From Novosphingobium cyanobacteriorum (GTDB lineage Bacteria; Pseudomonadota; Alphaproteobacteria; Sphingomonadales; Sphingomonadaceae), in assembly GCF_029436685.1 (NCBI RefSeq), contig NZ_JAROCY010000008.1, positions 62,001-126,000 on the forward strand: a DNA stretch of 64,000 nt. The letters run 5' to 3'. The position numbers were made by a program, and so were the translations under genes. The notes beneath the pieces are model-generated. The model did not search any database. It had not been told where the DNA came from and saw only the letters and a program-made list of their open reading frames with translations. Shown here piece by piece: positions 37,760-47,038 of this stretch (position 1 is its first letter; the number at the start of each line of letters is the position of its first letter).

Positions 37760-40471
37760 CTAGACCACCCAGATGTCCGAGGCGCTGATGTTCGGAAACG
37801 CCATGTCGCCAAGCTGCGCTATGGCGATGCTGGTCGCGCGGCCACCCGCCCCATCGGCATCATAGTACAGCGTGCCCGTGGCGGTGTCGTAGATCAGGCG
37901 GTCAGACGCATCGTGTGCCTGGGTCACGCCGTTGCCGCTCCAGAACTGGTCCGCCGTGATCGGCCCGAACGCTGCGCCAAGGCCGCGGAACTGGGCGAGC
38001 GACAGTTCGATCCTGTCCCCTTCAGCGGCGTGGAAATCCGTGATCAGATCAGCGCCTACCGATGGATCGATCTTGGCATCGAAGCGGAAGGCGTCGGCGC
38101 CGAACCCGCCGGTCAGGGTGTCGCTGCCAAGGCCGCCCGATAGCGCGTCGGCACCCGCGCCGCCTTCCAGATGATCGTTGCCGCGATTGCCGATCAGGGT
38201 GTCGTCCCCATCGTTTCCGCGCAGCATGTCATCACCCTTGCCGCCGTCGATCAGGTTGGCGCCGGTGTTGCCCTCGATGGTGTCATTGCCGGTGTTGCCG
38301 GTCCCGCCGATGTCCGCGCCGCCCTGAAGCACGAGCACCTCGATGTTGGTGCCCAGCTTGAACGTGGCAGTGGCGTAGACGGTGTCCTGTCCGCCGCTCT
38401 TGCTTTCCGTCACCTTGTCGCCGCTGGAATCGACGTGGTAGATGTCGTCGCCCGCACCACCGCCCATCAAGTCGGTGCCTGCGCCGCCGTCGATAGTGTC
38501 GGCAAAGGCGCTGCCGCCGATGCGGTTGCTGCCGGCATTGCCGATGATGACCATGGCATTGGCCGCCCGGGCTGCCGAAACGCGGATCTCGTCGGTGCCG
38601 GTCGTATCGGCGACTGCGCCGGTCCCGGTACCGATCACGATACGGTCTATGCCGACTTCGCTTCCGCCCACAGTGAAGGCACCCTTGCCCGTGGCGGTCA
38701 CGCGGACTTCGTCCGTGCCCGACGTGCCTGAATCCTTGATCTCGTTGCCGAGATGGTCACGGAAGGACGAGAACAGGTAGATGTCTCCTCCCTGGCCGCC
38801 GTCCATCGTGTCGAAGCCCTTGCCACCTTCGATCATGTTCGCGGCTTCGTTGCCGAGAATGCGGTTGGCAGAGGCATTGCCTGTGGCGTTGATCGCGCCA
38901 TTCCCGGTGAGGGTCAGGTTCTCGACATTGTCCGAAAGTGAGAACGAGACCGAGGCGTAGACGGTGTCGGCACCGCCGTTGAGGACTTCGGTCGCGGTGT
39001 CGCCCAGGGCATCGACGATATAGGTGTCATCGCCATTGCCGCCGCTCATCGCATCGGCCCCGCCCTTGCCATCGATGACATTGGCGGCATCGTTGCCCTG
39101 AATCACATTGGCAGCGGAATTGCCCGTGGCATCGATCACCGCCGTGCCGGTCAGCACCAGGTTCTCGACGCTGGCGGCCAGCGTCCACGAAAAGGTGCTG
39201 CGTACCGTATCCATACCGGCGCCGGCATCTTCCACGACGATGTCTGCGGCGTTGCCGACAATGTAGGTGTCATCGCCTGCGCCACCGGCAAGGCGGTTGA
39301 TCCCGGCATTGCCGGTCAGCACGTTGGCCAGCGCATTGCCCGTGCCATCGATGCTGGCCGTTCCCGACAGCGTAAGGTTCTCGATATCGGCCGCGATCGT
39401 GGTGGAGAAAGCTGCCACGACCGTGTCGGTCCCATCGCCCGCGTTCTCGATAACCGCATCCGACGCATCGTCGAGGATATAGGTGTCGTCGCCCGCGCCA
39501 CCCGCAAGCACATCACCACCCCCGCCGCCGCCATCGAGCGTGTCGTTTCCGTCAAGCCCGACGAGGTGGTTGGCGGCGGTGTTGCCAGTGATCAGGTTGT
39601 CCTGCGCGTTGCCGGTGCCGTCGATGGTGTCGGCACCGGTCAGCACCAGGTTTTCCAGCGTATCGCCGAGTTCATAGGTGAACGACGCGCGGACGGTGTC
39701 GGTCCCGTCGCCGGCGAATTCGACGATCGTGTCGAGCGGATTGTCCAGCACGTAGCTGTCGTTGCCGGCGGCACCGGCCAGCGTGTCGACCCCCACGCCG
39801 CCATCCAGAGTATCGTTGCCGTCCATGCCGGACAGCAGGTTGTCACCCGCGTTGCCGGTGATGCGGTTGGAATCGCCATTGCCGATGCCGTCTGGGTCGC
39901 CACTTCCCGTCAGCACCAGATTCTCGACATTGGCGCCGAGGGTCCAGGTGATCGAGGAACGCACCGTGTCCTGTCCCGCACCGGTTAGTTCGGTGACGGT
40001 ATCGCCCAGCGAATCGACCACATAGGTGTCGTTGCCCTGCCCGCCTACGAGGGTATCGGTCCCCGCGCCGCCGTCCAGCCAGTCGGAACCGCCGTCGCCG
40101 GTCAACACGTTGGCGGCGGCATTGCCGGTGATGATGTTGTCGAGCGCATTGCCCGTGCCGCTGATCGTGCCGGAACCGGTCAGCACCAGGTTCTCGACAT
40201 TGGCGCCGAGCACCCACGATACCGATGATTGCACGGTGTCCAGCCCTTCGCCGGACAGTTCCGTCACGCTGTCGTTCTTGCTGTCGACGACATAAGTGTC
40301 GTCTCCCGTCCCGCCGGCCATGACGTCGGCGCCGGTGCCGCCATCGAGCAGGTCGTCACCGGCCAGCCCGATCAGGGTATCATTACCGCCGAATCCGTAG
40401 ATCGCATCGTCATCCGCCGTACCGGTCAACACATGCGGATTGTCGTCGTCGATGATCGTGTTCACAGGCAT
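37760..40471 (-). CDS. RTX calcium-binding repeat protein, 903 residues
   Basis: A purine-rich ribosome site precedes the ATG (MPVNTIIDDDNPHVLTGTAD). The protein is an array of about ten units of roughly 90 residues. Each has DDTYVVDS-like RTX turns, a VRSSxSWxLGxNVENLVLTG spacer and a GNxxDNxITGN joint. It ends with RTX nonapeptides and the module IYDTATGTLYYDADGAGG, closing with SDIWVV. The family is exported by type I secretion and folds on binding calcium. The long repetitive array suggests a surface-layer or matrix role rather than an enzyme. It is convergent with the Tad genes. Confidence 0.9.
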   Translation of the reverse strand: MPVNTIIDDDNPHVLTGTADDDAIYGFGGNDTLIGLAGDDLLDGGTGADVMAGGTGDDTYVVDSKNDSVTELSGEGLDTVQSSVSWVLGANVENLVLTGSGTISGTGNALDNIITGNAAANVLTGDGGSDWLDGGAGTDTLVGGQGNDTYVVDSLGDTVTELTGAGQDTVRSSITWTLGANVENLVLTGSGDPDGIGNGDSNRITGNAGDNLLSGMDGNDTLDGGVGVDTLAGAAGNDSYVLDNPLDTIVEFAGDGTDTVRASFTYELGDTLENLVLTGADTIDGTGNAQDNLITGNTAANHLVGLDGNDTLDGGGGGGDVLAGGAGDDTYILDDASDAVIENAGDGTDTVVAAFSTTIAADIENLTLSGTASIDGTGNALANVLTGNAGINRLAGGAGDDTYIVGNAADIVVEDAGAGMDTVRSTFSWTLAASVENLVLTGTAVIDATGNSAANVIQGNDAANVIDGKGGADAMSGGNGDDTYIVDALGDTATEVLNGGADTVYASVSFSLSDNVENLTLTGNGAINATGNASANRILGNEAANMIEGGKGFDTMDGGQGGDIYLFSSFRDHLGNEIKDSGTSGTDEVRVTATGKGAFTVGGSEVGIDRIVIGTGTGAVADTTGTDEIRVSAARAANAMVIIGNAGSNRIGGSAFADTIDGGAGTDLMGGGAGDDIYHVDSSGDKVTESKSGGQDTVYATATFKLGTNIEVLVLQGGADIGGTGNTGNDTIEGNTGANLIDGGKGDDMLRGNDGDDTLIGNRGNDHLEGGAGADALSGGLGSDTLTGGFGADAFRFDAKIDPSVGADLITDFHAAEGDRIELSLAQFRGLGAAFGPITADQFWSGNGVTQAHDASDRLIYDTATGTLYYDADGAGGRATSIAIAQLGDMAFPNISASDIWVV

Positions 40472-40621
40472 TGGCGGGGTCCCTTCCGCTTGCCCGCAAG
40501 GGGCCAGCAGGGTCGCACTGCCAGCGGTGCGTGACGATTCCGCGATAAACGTTTCAGCCGCGCCCACCGGGCACGGGAAGGCCCGATGAAACGGGCGCAA
40601 GATGCTGATTATGAAGGTGTC

Positions 40622-40695
40622 TGGATGCCCCGCGAGGATTCGAACCTCGATAGACGGAATCAGAATCCGTAGTCTTACCATTAGACGACGGGGCA
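40622..40695 (-). tRNA. tRNA-Gln (anticodon CTG)
   Basis: On the minus strand the 74-nt gene folds into a full cloverleaf: acceptor TGCCCCG/CGGGGCA, D arm GTCT-AATGGTA-AGAC, anticodon stem ACGGA/TCCGT with loop TTCTGAT (anticodon CTG), T arm CGAGG-TTCGAAT-CCTCG. The discriminator T and the CCA end are encoded. Anticodon CTG reads the Gln codon CAG. The body resembles alphaproteobacterial tRNA-Gln. Confidence 0.95.
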
Positions 40696-40856
40696 GCGAG
40701 AGGCGCGCAGTTAGACGCGCATAAGCGGTGAGTCAAGCGGGCTTGGCGCAGATTTGCGGGGCCATGCCTTGCGGGTCGGGCGCGGCATCGCTACCATTGC
40801 GGGCAAGTACCCGGCGGGCATCTCGCCCATGCGGGAAAACATAAGCGAATTGGACG

Positions 40857-42164
40857 ATGGCGGACTTTGATCCGCCGGCGAAAAAGGGGGCCACGCGGTC
40901 CGGCAGGAAAAAGGGGCGCAAGCCCCGTCCGCGAAGCAATGCCGGAGCGCCCAAGCGGCCCCGCAACGCCGGTGACAGGCAGGATGCGTCGCGCGCCCCG
41001 AAGGGCGACGGGCGTGTTGAAGCGGGCGTGCTGGCCAGCGCACCTGCGCAGGAAGCCGCCACAGCCCAAGTCGTTTCGCCCGGTCCGATCGCGCAGGCGG
41101 CACCAATCGCATCCGGCTGGCAGAAGCCTGTTCCCTTCCATCGCCAGGCCTATGCCGCGATCGACCTTGGCACAAACAACTGCCGTCTGCTGATCGCGCG
41201 GCCTTCGGGCGAGCACTTCGTGGTGATCGATGCGTTCAGCCGCGTGGTGCGGCTGGGTGAGGGGCTGGCGCAATCGGGCCGCCTTTCGGACGCGGCGATG
41301 GACCGCGCGCTGGCGGCGCTGCATGTCTGCGCCGAAAAGCTGAAGAAGCGCAATGTGCACCTGGCCCGTTCGGTGGCGACCGAGGCCTGCCGTCGCGCGG
41401 CCAATGGTGCGGAGTTCATCGAGCGCGTCTATCGCGAAACGGGTATCCGGCTGAACATCATTACTGCGCAGGAAGAGGCGCGGCTGGCGGTGCTGGGCTG
41501 CCACATCCTGCTGGAAACGGGCGATGGCCCGGCGATGATCTTCGACATCGGCGGCGGATCGACGGAGATGGTGCTGGTGGATACCGGCGAGCAGGTGCCG
41601 CGCATTGTGGACTGGCAATCGGTGCCGTGGGGCGTCGTTTCGCTGACGGAAAGCGTGGGCCCGGTGGCGGATTCGCCCGAGGCGCGCGCCACCGCCTATG
41701 CCGAGATGCGGCGGCGGGTGGATGAAGGCTTTGCCCCTTTTTCGGAACGCATTGCCGAGGCAAGGGCGGCGGCGGTGGCGCGCGGCGAAATCCGCCTTCT
41801 GGGCACCAGCGGCACGGTGACCACACTGGCCAGCCTGCATCTGGAACTGCCGCAGTATGACCGGCGCGCGGTGGATGGGCTGATTGTGCCCACCGCTTCA
41901 ATGCGCGGCATCAGCCAGCGCCTGTCCCGCATGTCTCCGGAAGAGCGCATTGCGCTGCCGTGCATCGGGCGCGAACGGTCCGACCTGGTGGTGGCCGGGT
42001 GCGCCATCCTCGAATCGATCTTCGACATCTGGCCCGCCGACCGGCTGGGCATCGCCGACCGCGGCATCCGCGAAGGCATCCTGCGCAGCCTGATGGCTGC
42101 TGGCAGCGAGGCCGAACGCAGCCGCGAGGCGCTGCGCAACCTGAAGAGGACACCTGCGGCATGA
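40857..42164 (+). CDS. Ppx/GppA-family exopolyphosphatase/pppGpp phosphatase
   Basis: This 435-residue protein belongs to the Ppx/GppA family. Its ASKHA fold starts near residue 100 with YAAIDLGTNNCRLLIA, followed by FDIGGGSTEMVLVD and LLGTSGTVTTLASL. It hydrolyses polyphosphate or pppGpp; the two activities cannot be told apart here. The first 95 residues are a basic, low-complexity extension rich in Lys, Arg, Pro and Ala, probably disordered and nucleic-acid-contacting. The stop overlaps the rlmE start (ATGA), a conserved alphaproteobacterial pair. Confidence 0.93.
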   Translation: MADFDPPAKKGATRSGRKKGRKPRPRSNAGAPKRPRNAGDRQDASRAPKGDGRVEAGVLASAPAQEAATAQVVSPGPIAQAAPIASGWQKPVPFHRQAYAAIDLGTNNCRLLIARPSGEHFVVIDAFSRVVRLGEGLAQSGRLSDAAMDRALAALHVCAEKLKKRNVHLARSVATEACRRAANGAEFIERVYRETGIRLNIITAQEEARLAVLGCHILLETGDGPAMIFDIGGGSTEMVLVDTGEQVPRIVDWQSVPWGVVSLTESVGPVADSPEARATAYAEMRRRVDEGFAPFSERIAEARAAAVARGEIRLLGTSGTVTTLASLHLELPQYDRRAVDGLIVPTASMRGISQRLSRMSPEERIALPCIGRERSDLVVAGCAILESIFDIWPADRLGIADRGIREGILRSLMAAGSEAERSREALRNLKRTPAA

Positions 42165-42826
42165 GCCGTTCCGGACGCGACCCCGGCACCCGCGTGAAAA
42201 CGGGCAAGGGGCGGACCCAATCCTCCGTGCGCTGGCTCTCGCGCCAGTTGAACGATCCTTACGTGAAGCAGGCCAAGGCCGAGGGCTGGCGCAGCCGCGC
42301 CGCGTTCAAGCTGATCGAGCTGGACGAGAAGTTCGGGCTGCTGAAAGGCGCGAAGCGCGTGGTGGACCTTGGCATCGCGCCGGGTGGCTGGAGCCAGGTG
42401 GTGCGCAAGAAGGCGCCGCAGGCTGCGGTTGTCGGCATAGACCTGCTGCCCACCGACCCGATCGAGGGCGTGACCATTTTCCAGATGGACTTCATGGCGG
42501 ACGAGGCACCTGCGGCGCTGGAAGGCGCACTTGATGGTGCGCCAGACCTCGTCATTTCCGACATGGCGGCCAACACCGTGGGCCACAAGCAGACCGACCA
42601 CCTGCGCACGATGGGGCTGGTGGAAACGGCGGTGGACTTTGCCGTGAACACGCTGGCCCCGGGCGGGGCCTTCGTGGCCAAGGTCTTTGCCGGGGGCACC
42701 GATGGTGAACTGCTGCAGATCCTGAAGAAGAATTTCCGCACGGTGAAGCATGCCAAGCCGCCCGCCAGCCGCAAGGACTCCTCCGAGTGGTACGTGATCG
42801 CGCAAGGGTTCAAGGGGCGGGAGTAA
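42161..42826 (+). CDS. rlmE: 23S rRNA (uridine-2'-O)-methyltransferase
   Basis: The 221-residue protein matches RlmE (FtsJ/RrmJ), which methylates U2552 in the ribosomal A loop. SAM-binding and catalytic residues are visible in order: SRAAFKLIELDEKF (catalytic Lys), VVDLGIAPGGWSQVV, the Asp in ISDMAAN, and AKVFAGG with the catalytic Lys. A final FKGRE tail is normal. The gene overlaps the ppx-like gene by four bases and is probably translated from the same message. Confidence 0.95.
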   Translation: MSRSGRDPGTRVKTGKGRTQSSVRWLSRQLNDPYVKQAKAEGWRSRAAFKLIELDEKFGLLKGAKRVVDLGIAPGGWSQVVRKKAPQAAVVGIDLLPTDPIEGVTIFQMDFMADEAPAALEGALDGAPDLVISDMAANTVGHKQTDHLRTMGLVETAVDFAVNTLAPGGAFVAKVFAGGTDGELLQILKKNFRTVKHAKPPASRKDSSEWYVIAQGFKGRE

Positions 42827-42923
42827 CCTCCCCCATTTTCCACAGGCCCGTTTTTGCACGAATCGGGCCTGCGCGACTAAAGGCCCGCCTTCCAGATTTT
42901 CCTTGGACCGGAGCTCCTGACCC

Positions 42924-43160
42924 ATGGCCGATTCCGCCGACGACCGCCTGCGCCTCCTTATCGAGCGTATCGAACGCCTTGAAGAAGAAAAGAAGGGCAT
43001 CGGTGACGACATCAAGGACGTCTATGGCGAGGCCAAGGCCACCGGCTATGACGCCAAGATCATGCGCCAGATCGTCCGCCTGCGGAAGATGAAGCCCGAC
43101 GACCGCCGCGAGATGGAAGCCGTGCTCGAAACGTACAAGAACGCGCTCGGCATCGATTGA
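42924..43160 (+). CDS. GapR-like nucleoid-associated protein (DUF2312)
   Basis: The 78-residue protein is the DUF2312 family, which in Caulobacter is GapR, a DNA-binding protein that follows overtwisted DNA ahead of replication and transcription. It is a coiled-coil protein: a long N-terminal helix ([20 protein letters not shown]) is followed by [20 protein letters not shown] and a basic C-terminal helix with [19 protein letters not shown]. It has its own upstream region of about 100 bp after rlmE. Confidence 0.93.
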   Translation: MADSADDRLRLLIERIERLEEEKKGIGDDIKDVYGEAKATGYDAKIMRQIVRLRKMKPDDRREMEAVLETYKNALGID

Positions 43161-43224
43161 AACGGTGTTGCTGGAATTGGTAGATCAAGGCTACGTCCTC
43201 CCCGCAAGGTAAGGGGACGGGCCA

Positions 43225-43959
43225 GTGTTCTTGCGCCAGATTCTGCATGTTATCCGGCAGATTATAGCCGGATGGAATTCGACGGGTGCGTGGTACGCAG
43301 CCGCGTTGCTTGTGCTCGGTGGAGTAGCTGGACGAAAGTTGGGCCTTATCTTCATGCCCGATGGTCCTCCCCATCGTTTTGACCTGCTCCAGCCGATAGT
43401 CGCTGCGCAGATTTGCACTGGCGTATTTGGTTTTGCCGCTCTCTTCACAATGGCGCGGTGGTCCGAGCCGATGCGACAATTGTCGCATCCACGGCTAGCG
43501 GCCGCAGGCTTGGTTTGGACGACATCTCGGGCAGTTCCGATTGTTCTTGGCATCGGATTGGTCGTTTTCGCCCCCCAGTTCATGCCCACGACCCCATATG
43601 TCGCGCGAACGTTCGATGTGGCCATCGCGGCACCCTTGCTTCCGCTTGTCGTGATGGCCGCTGCAAATCTGCGCGGAGACAACTTTTCAGGCTCGTTTGG
43701 GAGTTTTGGTCTGCCCGCACCCGGTAACGTTTGGTGGTCAGCTGCGGTGATTGCTCTTTGTTTCGGTCAGGTTCTTGGGGTGACGCTGGCAACCGGCATC
43801 AGTGAGAAACTGGGCTTGGCGCTATTCGATAATGCCCCAGCACTGTTCCTTCATTCCGCTGCAGGCGAGATAATGTCGTTCGTAACCCTCAGTATCGCAG
43901 TTGCTGCTTGCCGCGAGAAAGAAGCCGCCGGGCCTGCGAAGGCGCTCGTCTTCGACTGA
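43225..43959 (+). CDS. Polytopic membrane protein, 244 residues, unknown function
   Basis: The start is GTG after AAGGGGA. Six to seven hydrophobic segments are visible, for example YAAALLVLGGVAG (about residues 24-40), PIVAAQICTGVFGFAALFTM, AVPIVLGIGLVVFAP and VIALCFGQVLGVTLA. I recognise no family. Codon use differs from the neighbours, with many A/T third positions and lower GC throughout, which suggests later acquisition. A GC-rich hairpin (CGGGCAGG/CCTGCCCG, 43970-43999) follows and may end the transcript. Confidence 0.75.
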   Translation: MFLRQILHVIRQIIAGWNSTGAWYAAALLVLGGVAGRKLGLIFMPDGPPHRFDLLQPIVAAQICTGVFGFAALFTMARWSEPMRQLSHPRLAAAGLVWTTSRAVPIVLGIGLVVFAPQFMPTTPYVARTFDVAIAAPLLPLVVMAAANLRGDNFSGSFGSFGLPAPGNVWWSAAVIALCFGQVLGVTLATGISEKLGLALFDNAPALFLHSAAGEIMSFVTLSIAVAACREKEAAGPAKALVFD

Positions 43960-43980
43960 CCGCGTTTTCCGGGCAGGTGC

Positions 43981-44005
43981 GGAACGGTCGCCCTGCCCGC
44001 AGGTT
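43981..44005 (+). promoter_or_regulatory. Weak EcfG-like promoter candidate upstream of the SDR gene
   Basis: GGAAC at 43981-43985 and GGTT at 44002-44005 are 16 bases apart. This equals the general stress consensus except for G in place of the first C of CGTT. It lies 35 bp before the SDR start. It overlaps a hairpin that may instead be the terminator of the previous gene. Confidence 0.3.
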
Positions 44006-44039
44006 CGCTCCCTTGTCATTCCAGCAAGGGAGCCGCGCC

Positions 44040-44903
44040 ATGGCCAGCAATGCAGCAGACGTACGCCCGCCGATCCATGAAGACGGCCTGCCGGGCAGCG
44101 AAGCCGATCTCGAACCCAAGCCCGATTGGCATCCGCGCTATCCCGGGTCGGGCCGCCTGCACGGCAAGGTGGCGATCGTCACTGGCGCGGACAGCGGCAT
44201 CGGCCGCGCGGTGGCCGTGCTGTTTGCGCGCGAGGGCGCGAAGGTCGCCGTCGCCTATCTGTGCGAGCACGAGGACGCGCAGAAGACCGTAGAGGCCTGC
44301 GAGGCCGAGGGCAGCGAGGCGCTGGCTTTTGCCGGCGACCTTGGTGATCCGGCCGTGGGGCAGGCGCTGGTCGATCTGGTGATCGGCGAATGGGGGCGGC
44401 TTGATGTGCTGGTGAACAATGCGGGCGAGCAGCACCCCGACAAGGACATCCGCGCTATCACCCCGCAGCAGTTGCAGCGAACTTTCCAGACCAACATCTT
44501 CTCGATGTTCTACCTGGTGCAGGCCGCGCGAGAGCATCTGAAGCCCGGCGCAGCGATCGTGAACTGCACCTCGATCACGATGTACGGGGGTGAGGCGGAG
44601 CTGCTCGATTATTCCAGCACCAAGGGCGCGATCACCGCGTTCACCCGCTCGCTTTCGGAGCAGCTGGTGGGCCAGGGCATCCGCGTGAATGGCGTGGCGC
44701 CGGGGCCGATCTGGACCCCGCTGAACCCCAGCGGTGGCGCCAGCAAGGAGAAGCTGGAGACCTTCGGCCAGAAAACGCCGATGGGACGGCCCGGCCAGCC
44801 CAACGAGGTGGCACCGGCCTTCCTGTTCCTGGCCTGCGAGGATTCGTCCTATATGTCGGGGCAAGTGCTGCATCCCAATGGCGGCACCGTGGTCAACGGA
44901 TAA
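44040..44903 (+). CDS. Short-chain dehydrogenase/reductase, YghA/YdaD-like
   Basis: The 287-residue enzyme is a classical SDR with an N-terminal extension of about 40 residues (PPIHEDGLPGSEADLEPKPD). It has the NAD(P) motif VTGADSGIGRAVA, NNAG, the active site Ser (CTSITMY) and YSSTKGA (YxxxK), and ends in GGTVVNG. This long form resembles YghA/YdaD-type oxidoreductases often found in stress regulons. The substrate is unknown. The ATG follows AAGGGAG. An EcfG-like promoter candidate lies upstream. Confidence 0.92.
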   Translation: MASNAADVRPPIHEDGLPGSEADLEPKPDWHPRYPGSGRLHGKVAIVTGADSGIGRAVAVLFAREGAKVAVAYLCEHEDAQKTVEACEAEGSEALAFAGDLGDPAVGQALVDLVIGEWGRLDVLVNNAGEQHPDKDIRAITPQQLQRTFQTNIFSMFYLVQAAREHLKPGAAIVNCTSITMYGGEAELLDYSSTKGAITAFTRSLSEQLVGQGIRVNGVAPGPIWTPLNPSGGASKEKLETFGQKTPMGRPGQPNEVAPAFLFLACEDSSYMSGQVLHPNGGTVVNG

Positions 44904-44943
44904 GGAACTGGACCCGGACGCGCAGCCGCACCATCCTGCGGTC

Positions 44944-45438
44944 ATGGACAGTCTCGCCATCCGTCCGGCCACCGTTGAGGATGCGGCCGCCTGCGCCGCG
45001 ATCTACCGCCCGCATGTCACCGATGGCTGGGTCAGCTTCGAACTGGATCCGCCCGACGAGGCGGAGATGGCGCGACGGATCGCCGATTGCGGCAACAGTC
45101 ACGCATGGCTGATTGCACAATGCGATGGGCAGGTCGTCGGCTATGCCTATGGCAGTGCGCATCGCACCCGCGCCGCCTATGCCAGTTCGTGCGACGTGGC
45201 GATCTATGTGGCTGCCGGGCAGACGGGAATGGGCATAGGGCGCGCGCTTTATGGCGCTCTGCTGCCGATGTTGAAAACCAAGGGCTTCCACGCCGCCTTT
45301 GCCGGCATCGCGCTGCCCAACCCGGCAAGCATCGCGGTGCACGAAGCGGCGGGCTTCAAGCCTGTTGGCGTCTATCGCGAGGTCGGGTGGAAGATGGGTG
45401 CGTGGCGTGATGTCGGCTGGTGGCAGCGGGTGCTTTAG
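44944..45438 (+). CDS. GNAT N-acetyltransferase (phosphinothricin-acetyltransferase-like)
   Basis: The 164-residue protein shows the Pat/Bar-type layout: IRPATVEDAAACAAIYRPHV at the start, SFELDPPDEAEM, then DVAIYVAAGQTGMGIGRALY (acetyl-CoA loop) and NPASIAVHEAAGFKPVGVYR with VGWKMGAWRDVGWWQ. These families acetylate phosphinothricin, methionine sulfoximine or similar amino acid analogues, and this one may only share the fold. It lies 40 bp after the SDR gene, possibly in one operon. The 3' end overlaps the convergent CPBP gene by 4 bp. Confidence 0.9.
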   Translation: MDSLAIRPATVEDAAACAAIYRPHVTDGWVSFELDPPDEAEMARRIADCGNSHAWLIAQCDGQVVGYAYGSAHRTRAAYASSCDVAIYVAAGQTGMGIGRALYGALLPMLKTKGFHAAFAGIALPNPASIAVHEAAGFKPVGVYREVGWKMGAWRDVGWWQRVL

Positions 45439-46136
45439 GACAGGGCAAGTGCCAGCCCGATCGCCACGGCATTGGCGCATCCGTGCATCAGCATCGACGT
45501 GGGAAGGCCGAAGCGCAGCCGCACATGGCCGAGCAGCAGCCCGCTCCACAGCTGTGGCGTGATCATCGGCAGCATCGCCCATGAAAACGCCGGGTAGTTT
45601 ATCAGGTGGCTAAGCCCGAAGGCGATCGCGGAAAGCCAGAACAGCGCGGGGAATGCGGTGGTGAACCAGCCGGGCACGCCGTTCCGCTTGCGCAGGATGA
45701 TCCAGCCGATCAGCGCGGCAACGATCGTGGCCACGAACCCCAGTGAAGCCGCCGTTTCGGCCACGTGTGCCTGCACCAGCGCCAGCATCGCGGCTCCTGC
45801 CAGGCCGCATGCCAGCAGCCACAGCGCGCGCGGCCGTCCGGTCATCCAGCCGCGAAACGCGATCTCTTCCAGAACCGGGGCAATCACGATCACCATCGGC
45901 AGCAGTCTGGCCGTTTCCATCCTGCCGAAAGCATCAGGGGCGGGCAGGCCAAATGCTCCCTGCCACACCTTGAGCAACGGGGCGATCACCAGCAGCATCA
46001 CGGCCAGATGCAAGGCGAGCAGGGTGCCCCATTCCTTCCATGCGCCACTGGCGGAAAGCCCAACCGGGCGGGCAGGGCGCGGGTTGGCAAGGAAGGTGGC
46101 AAAGGTGCGCAGGGAAGGAACCATGGCCGATGCCAT
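45435..46136 (-). CDS. CPBP-family intramembrane metalloprotease
   Basis: The 233-residue integral membrane protein carries the Abi/CPBP motifs. They are APVLEEIAFRGWM (EExxxR), then the histidine motif FGLSHLINY, and a further His in SMLMHGCAN, within several transmembrane helices. Members are type II CAAX prenyl endopeptidase-like proteases, some tied to bacteriocin self-immunity; the role here is unknown. The N-terminus has a basic stretch before the first helix; an alternative start is at 46124 (MVPSL). Confidence 0.88.
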   Translation of the reverse strand: MASAMVPSLRTFATFLANPRPARPVGLSASGAWKEWGTLLALHLAVMLLVIAPLLKVWQGAFGLPAPDAFGRMETARLLPMVIVIAPVLEEIAFRGWMTGRPRALWLLACGLAGAAMLALVQAHVAETAASLGFVATIVAALIGWIILRKRNGVPGWFTTAFPALFWLSAIAFGLSHLINYPAFSWAMLPMITPQLWSGLLLGHVRLRFGLPTSMLMHGCANAVAIGLALALS

Positions 46137-46242
46137 GCCCTGCCACGCGTTAATGCCCGGTGTGCGGCGAGAGATTGCCGGAAAGCGCTTGCTGGGCTAG
46201 GGCCGCCTCGATTCCACCATCACAGCCGCAAGAAGCGAAACC

Positions 46243-47007
46243 ATGGCAGGCCATTCCAAATTCAAGAACATCATGCATCGCAAGGGAGCGCAGGACAAGA
46301 AGCGCTCGGCGATGTTCTCCAAGCTCAGCCGCGAAATCACCGTGGCGGCCAAGATGGGCATGCCCGATCCGGACATGAACCCGCGCCTGCGCGCTGCGGT
46401 CAACGCGGCCAAGGCGCAGTCCATGCCCAAGGACAACATCGCCCGCGCCATCGACAAGGCGAGCAAGGGCGAAGGCGATAACTACGAGGAAGTGCGCTAC
46501 GAAGGCTATGGCCCGGGCGGCGTGGCGATCATCGTCGAGGCGCTGACAGACAACCGCAACCGCACCGCCACCAACGTGCGCACCGCCTTCGCCAAGAACG
46601 GCGGCAACCTGGGCGCGAGCGGCGCGGTGAGCCATGGTTTCGAACGGCTGGGCCTGATCGAATATCCCGCCAAGGTGGGTGACGAGGAAAAGGTCCTTGA
46701 AGCCGCGATCGAGGCTGGCGCCGACGATGTCGAATCCGACATGGGCGATGGTGACGAGAACCCCGGCAGCCACCAGATCTGGGTCGCCGTGGAGAACCTC
46801 CACGAAGTGGCGCGCGAACTGGAAAAGACCCTGGGCGAAGCCGAAGGCGTGAAGCTGGCGTGGAAGCCCAACATGAAGACCGAGGTTTCGGCCGACGATG
46901 CCGCCACGCTGCTCAAGCTGATCGACGTGCTCGAGGACGATGACGACGTGCAGACCGTCTGGGGCAACTACGACATCTCCGACGAAGTGATGGAAGCGCT
47001 GGGTTGA
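46243..47007 (+). CDS. YebC/PmpR-family transcriptional regulator / translation factor
   Basis: This 254-residue protein is a full-length YebC-family member: [20 protein letters not shown] at the N-terminus, then [49 protein letters not shown] and a final [15 protein letters not shown]. Members bind DNA, and some help ribosomes at proline runs. It stands upstream of a DUF3147 gene and ruvC, the frequent yebC-ruvCAB neighbourhood. Confidence 0.95.
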   Translation: MAGHSKFKNIMHRKGAQDKKRSAMFSKLSREITVAAKMGMPDPDMNPRLRAAVNAAKAQSMPKDNIARAIDKASKGEGDNYEEVRYEGYGPGGVAIIVEALTDNRNRTATNVRTAFAKNGGNLGASGAVSHGFERLGLIEYPAKVGDEEKVLEAAIEAGADDVESDMGDGDENPGSHQIWVAVENLHEVARELEKTLGEAEGVKLAWKPNMKTEVSADDAATLLKLIDVLEDDDDVQTVWGNYDISDEVMEALG

Positions 47008-47038
47008 TGGCGGTTGCGGACAGCAGAGCGTCGATCTG

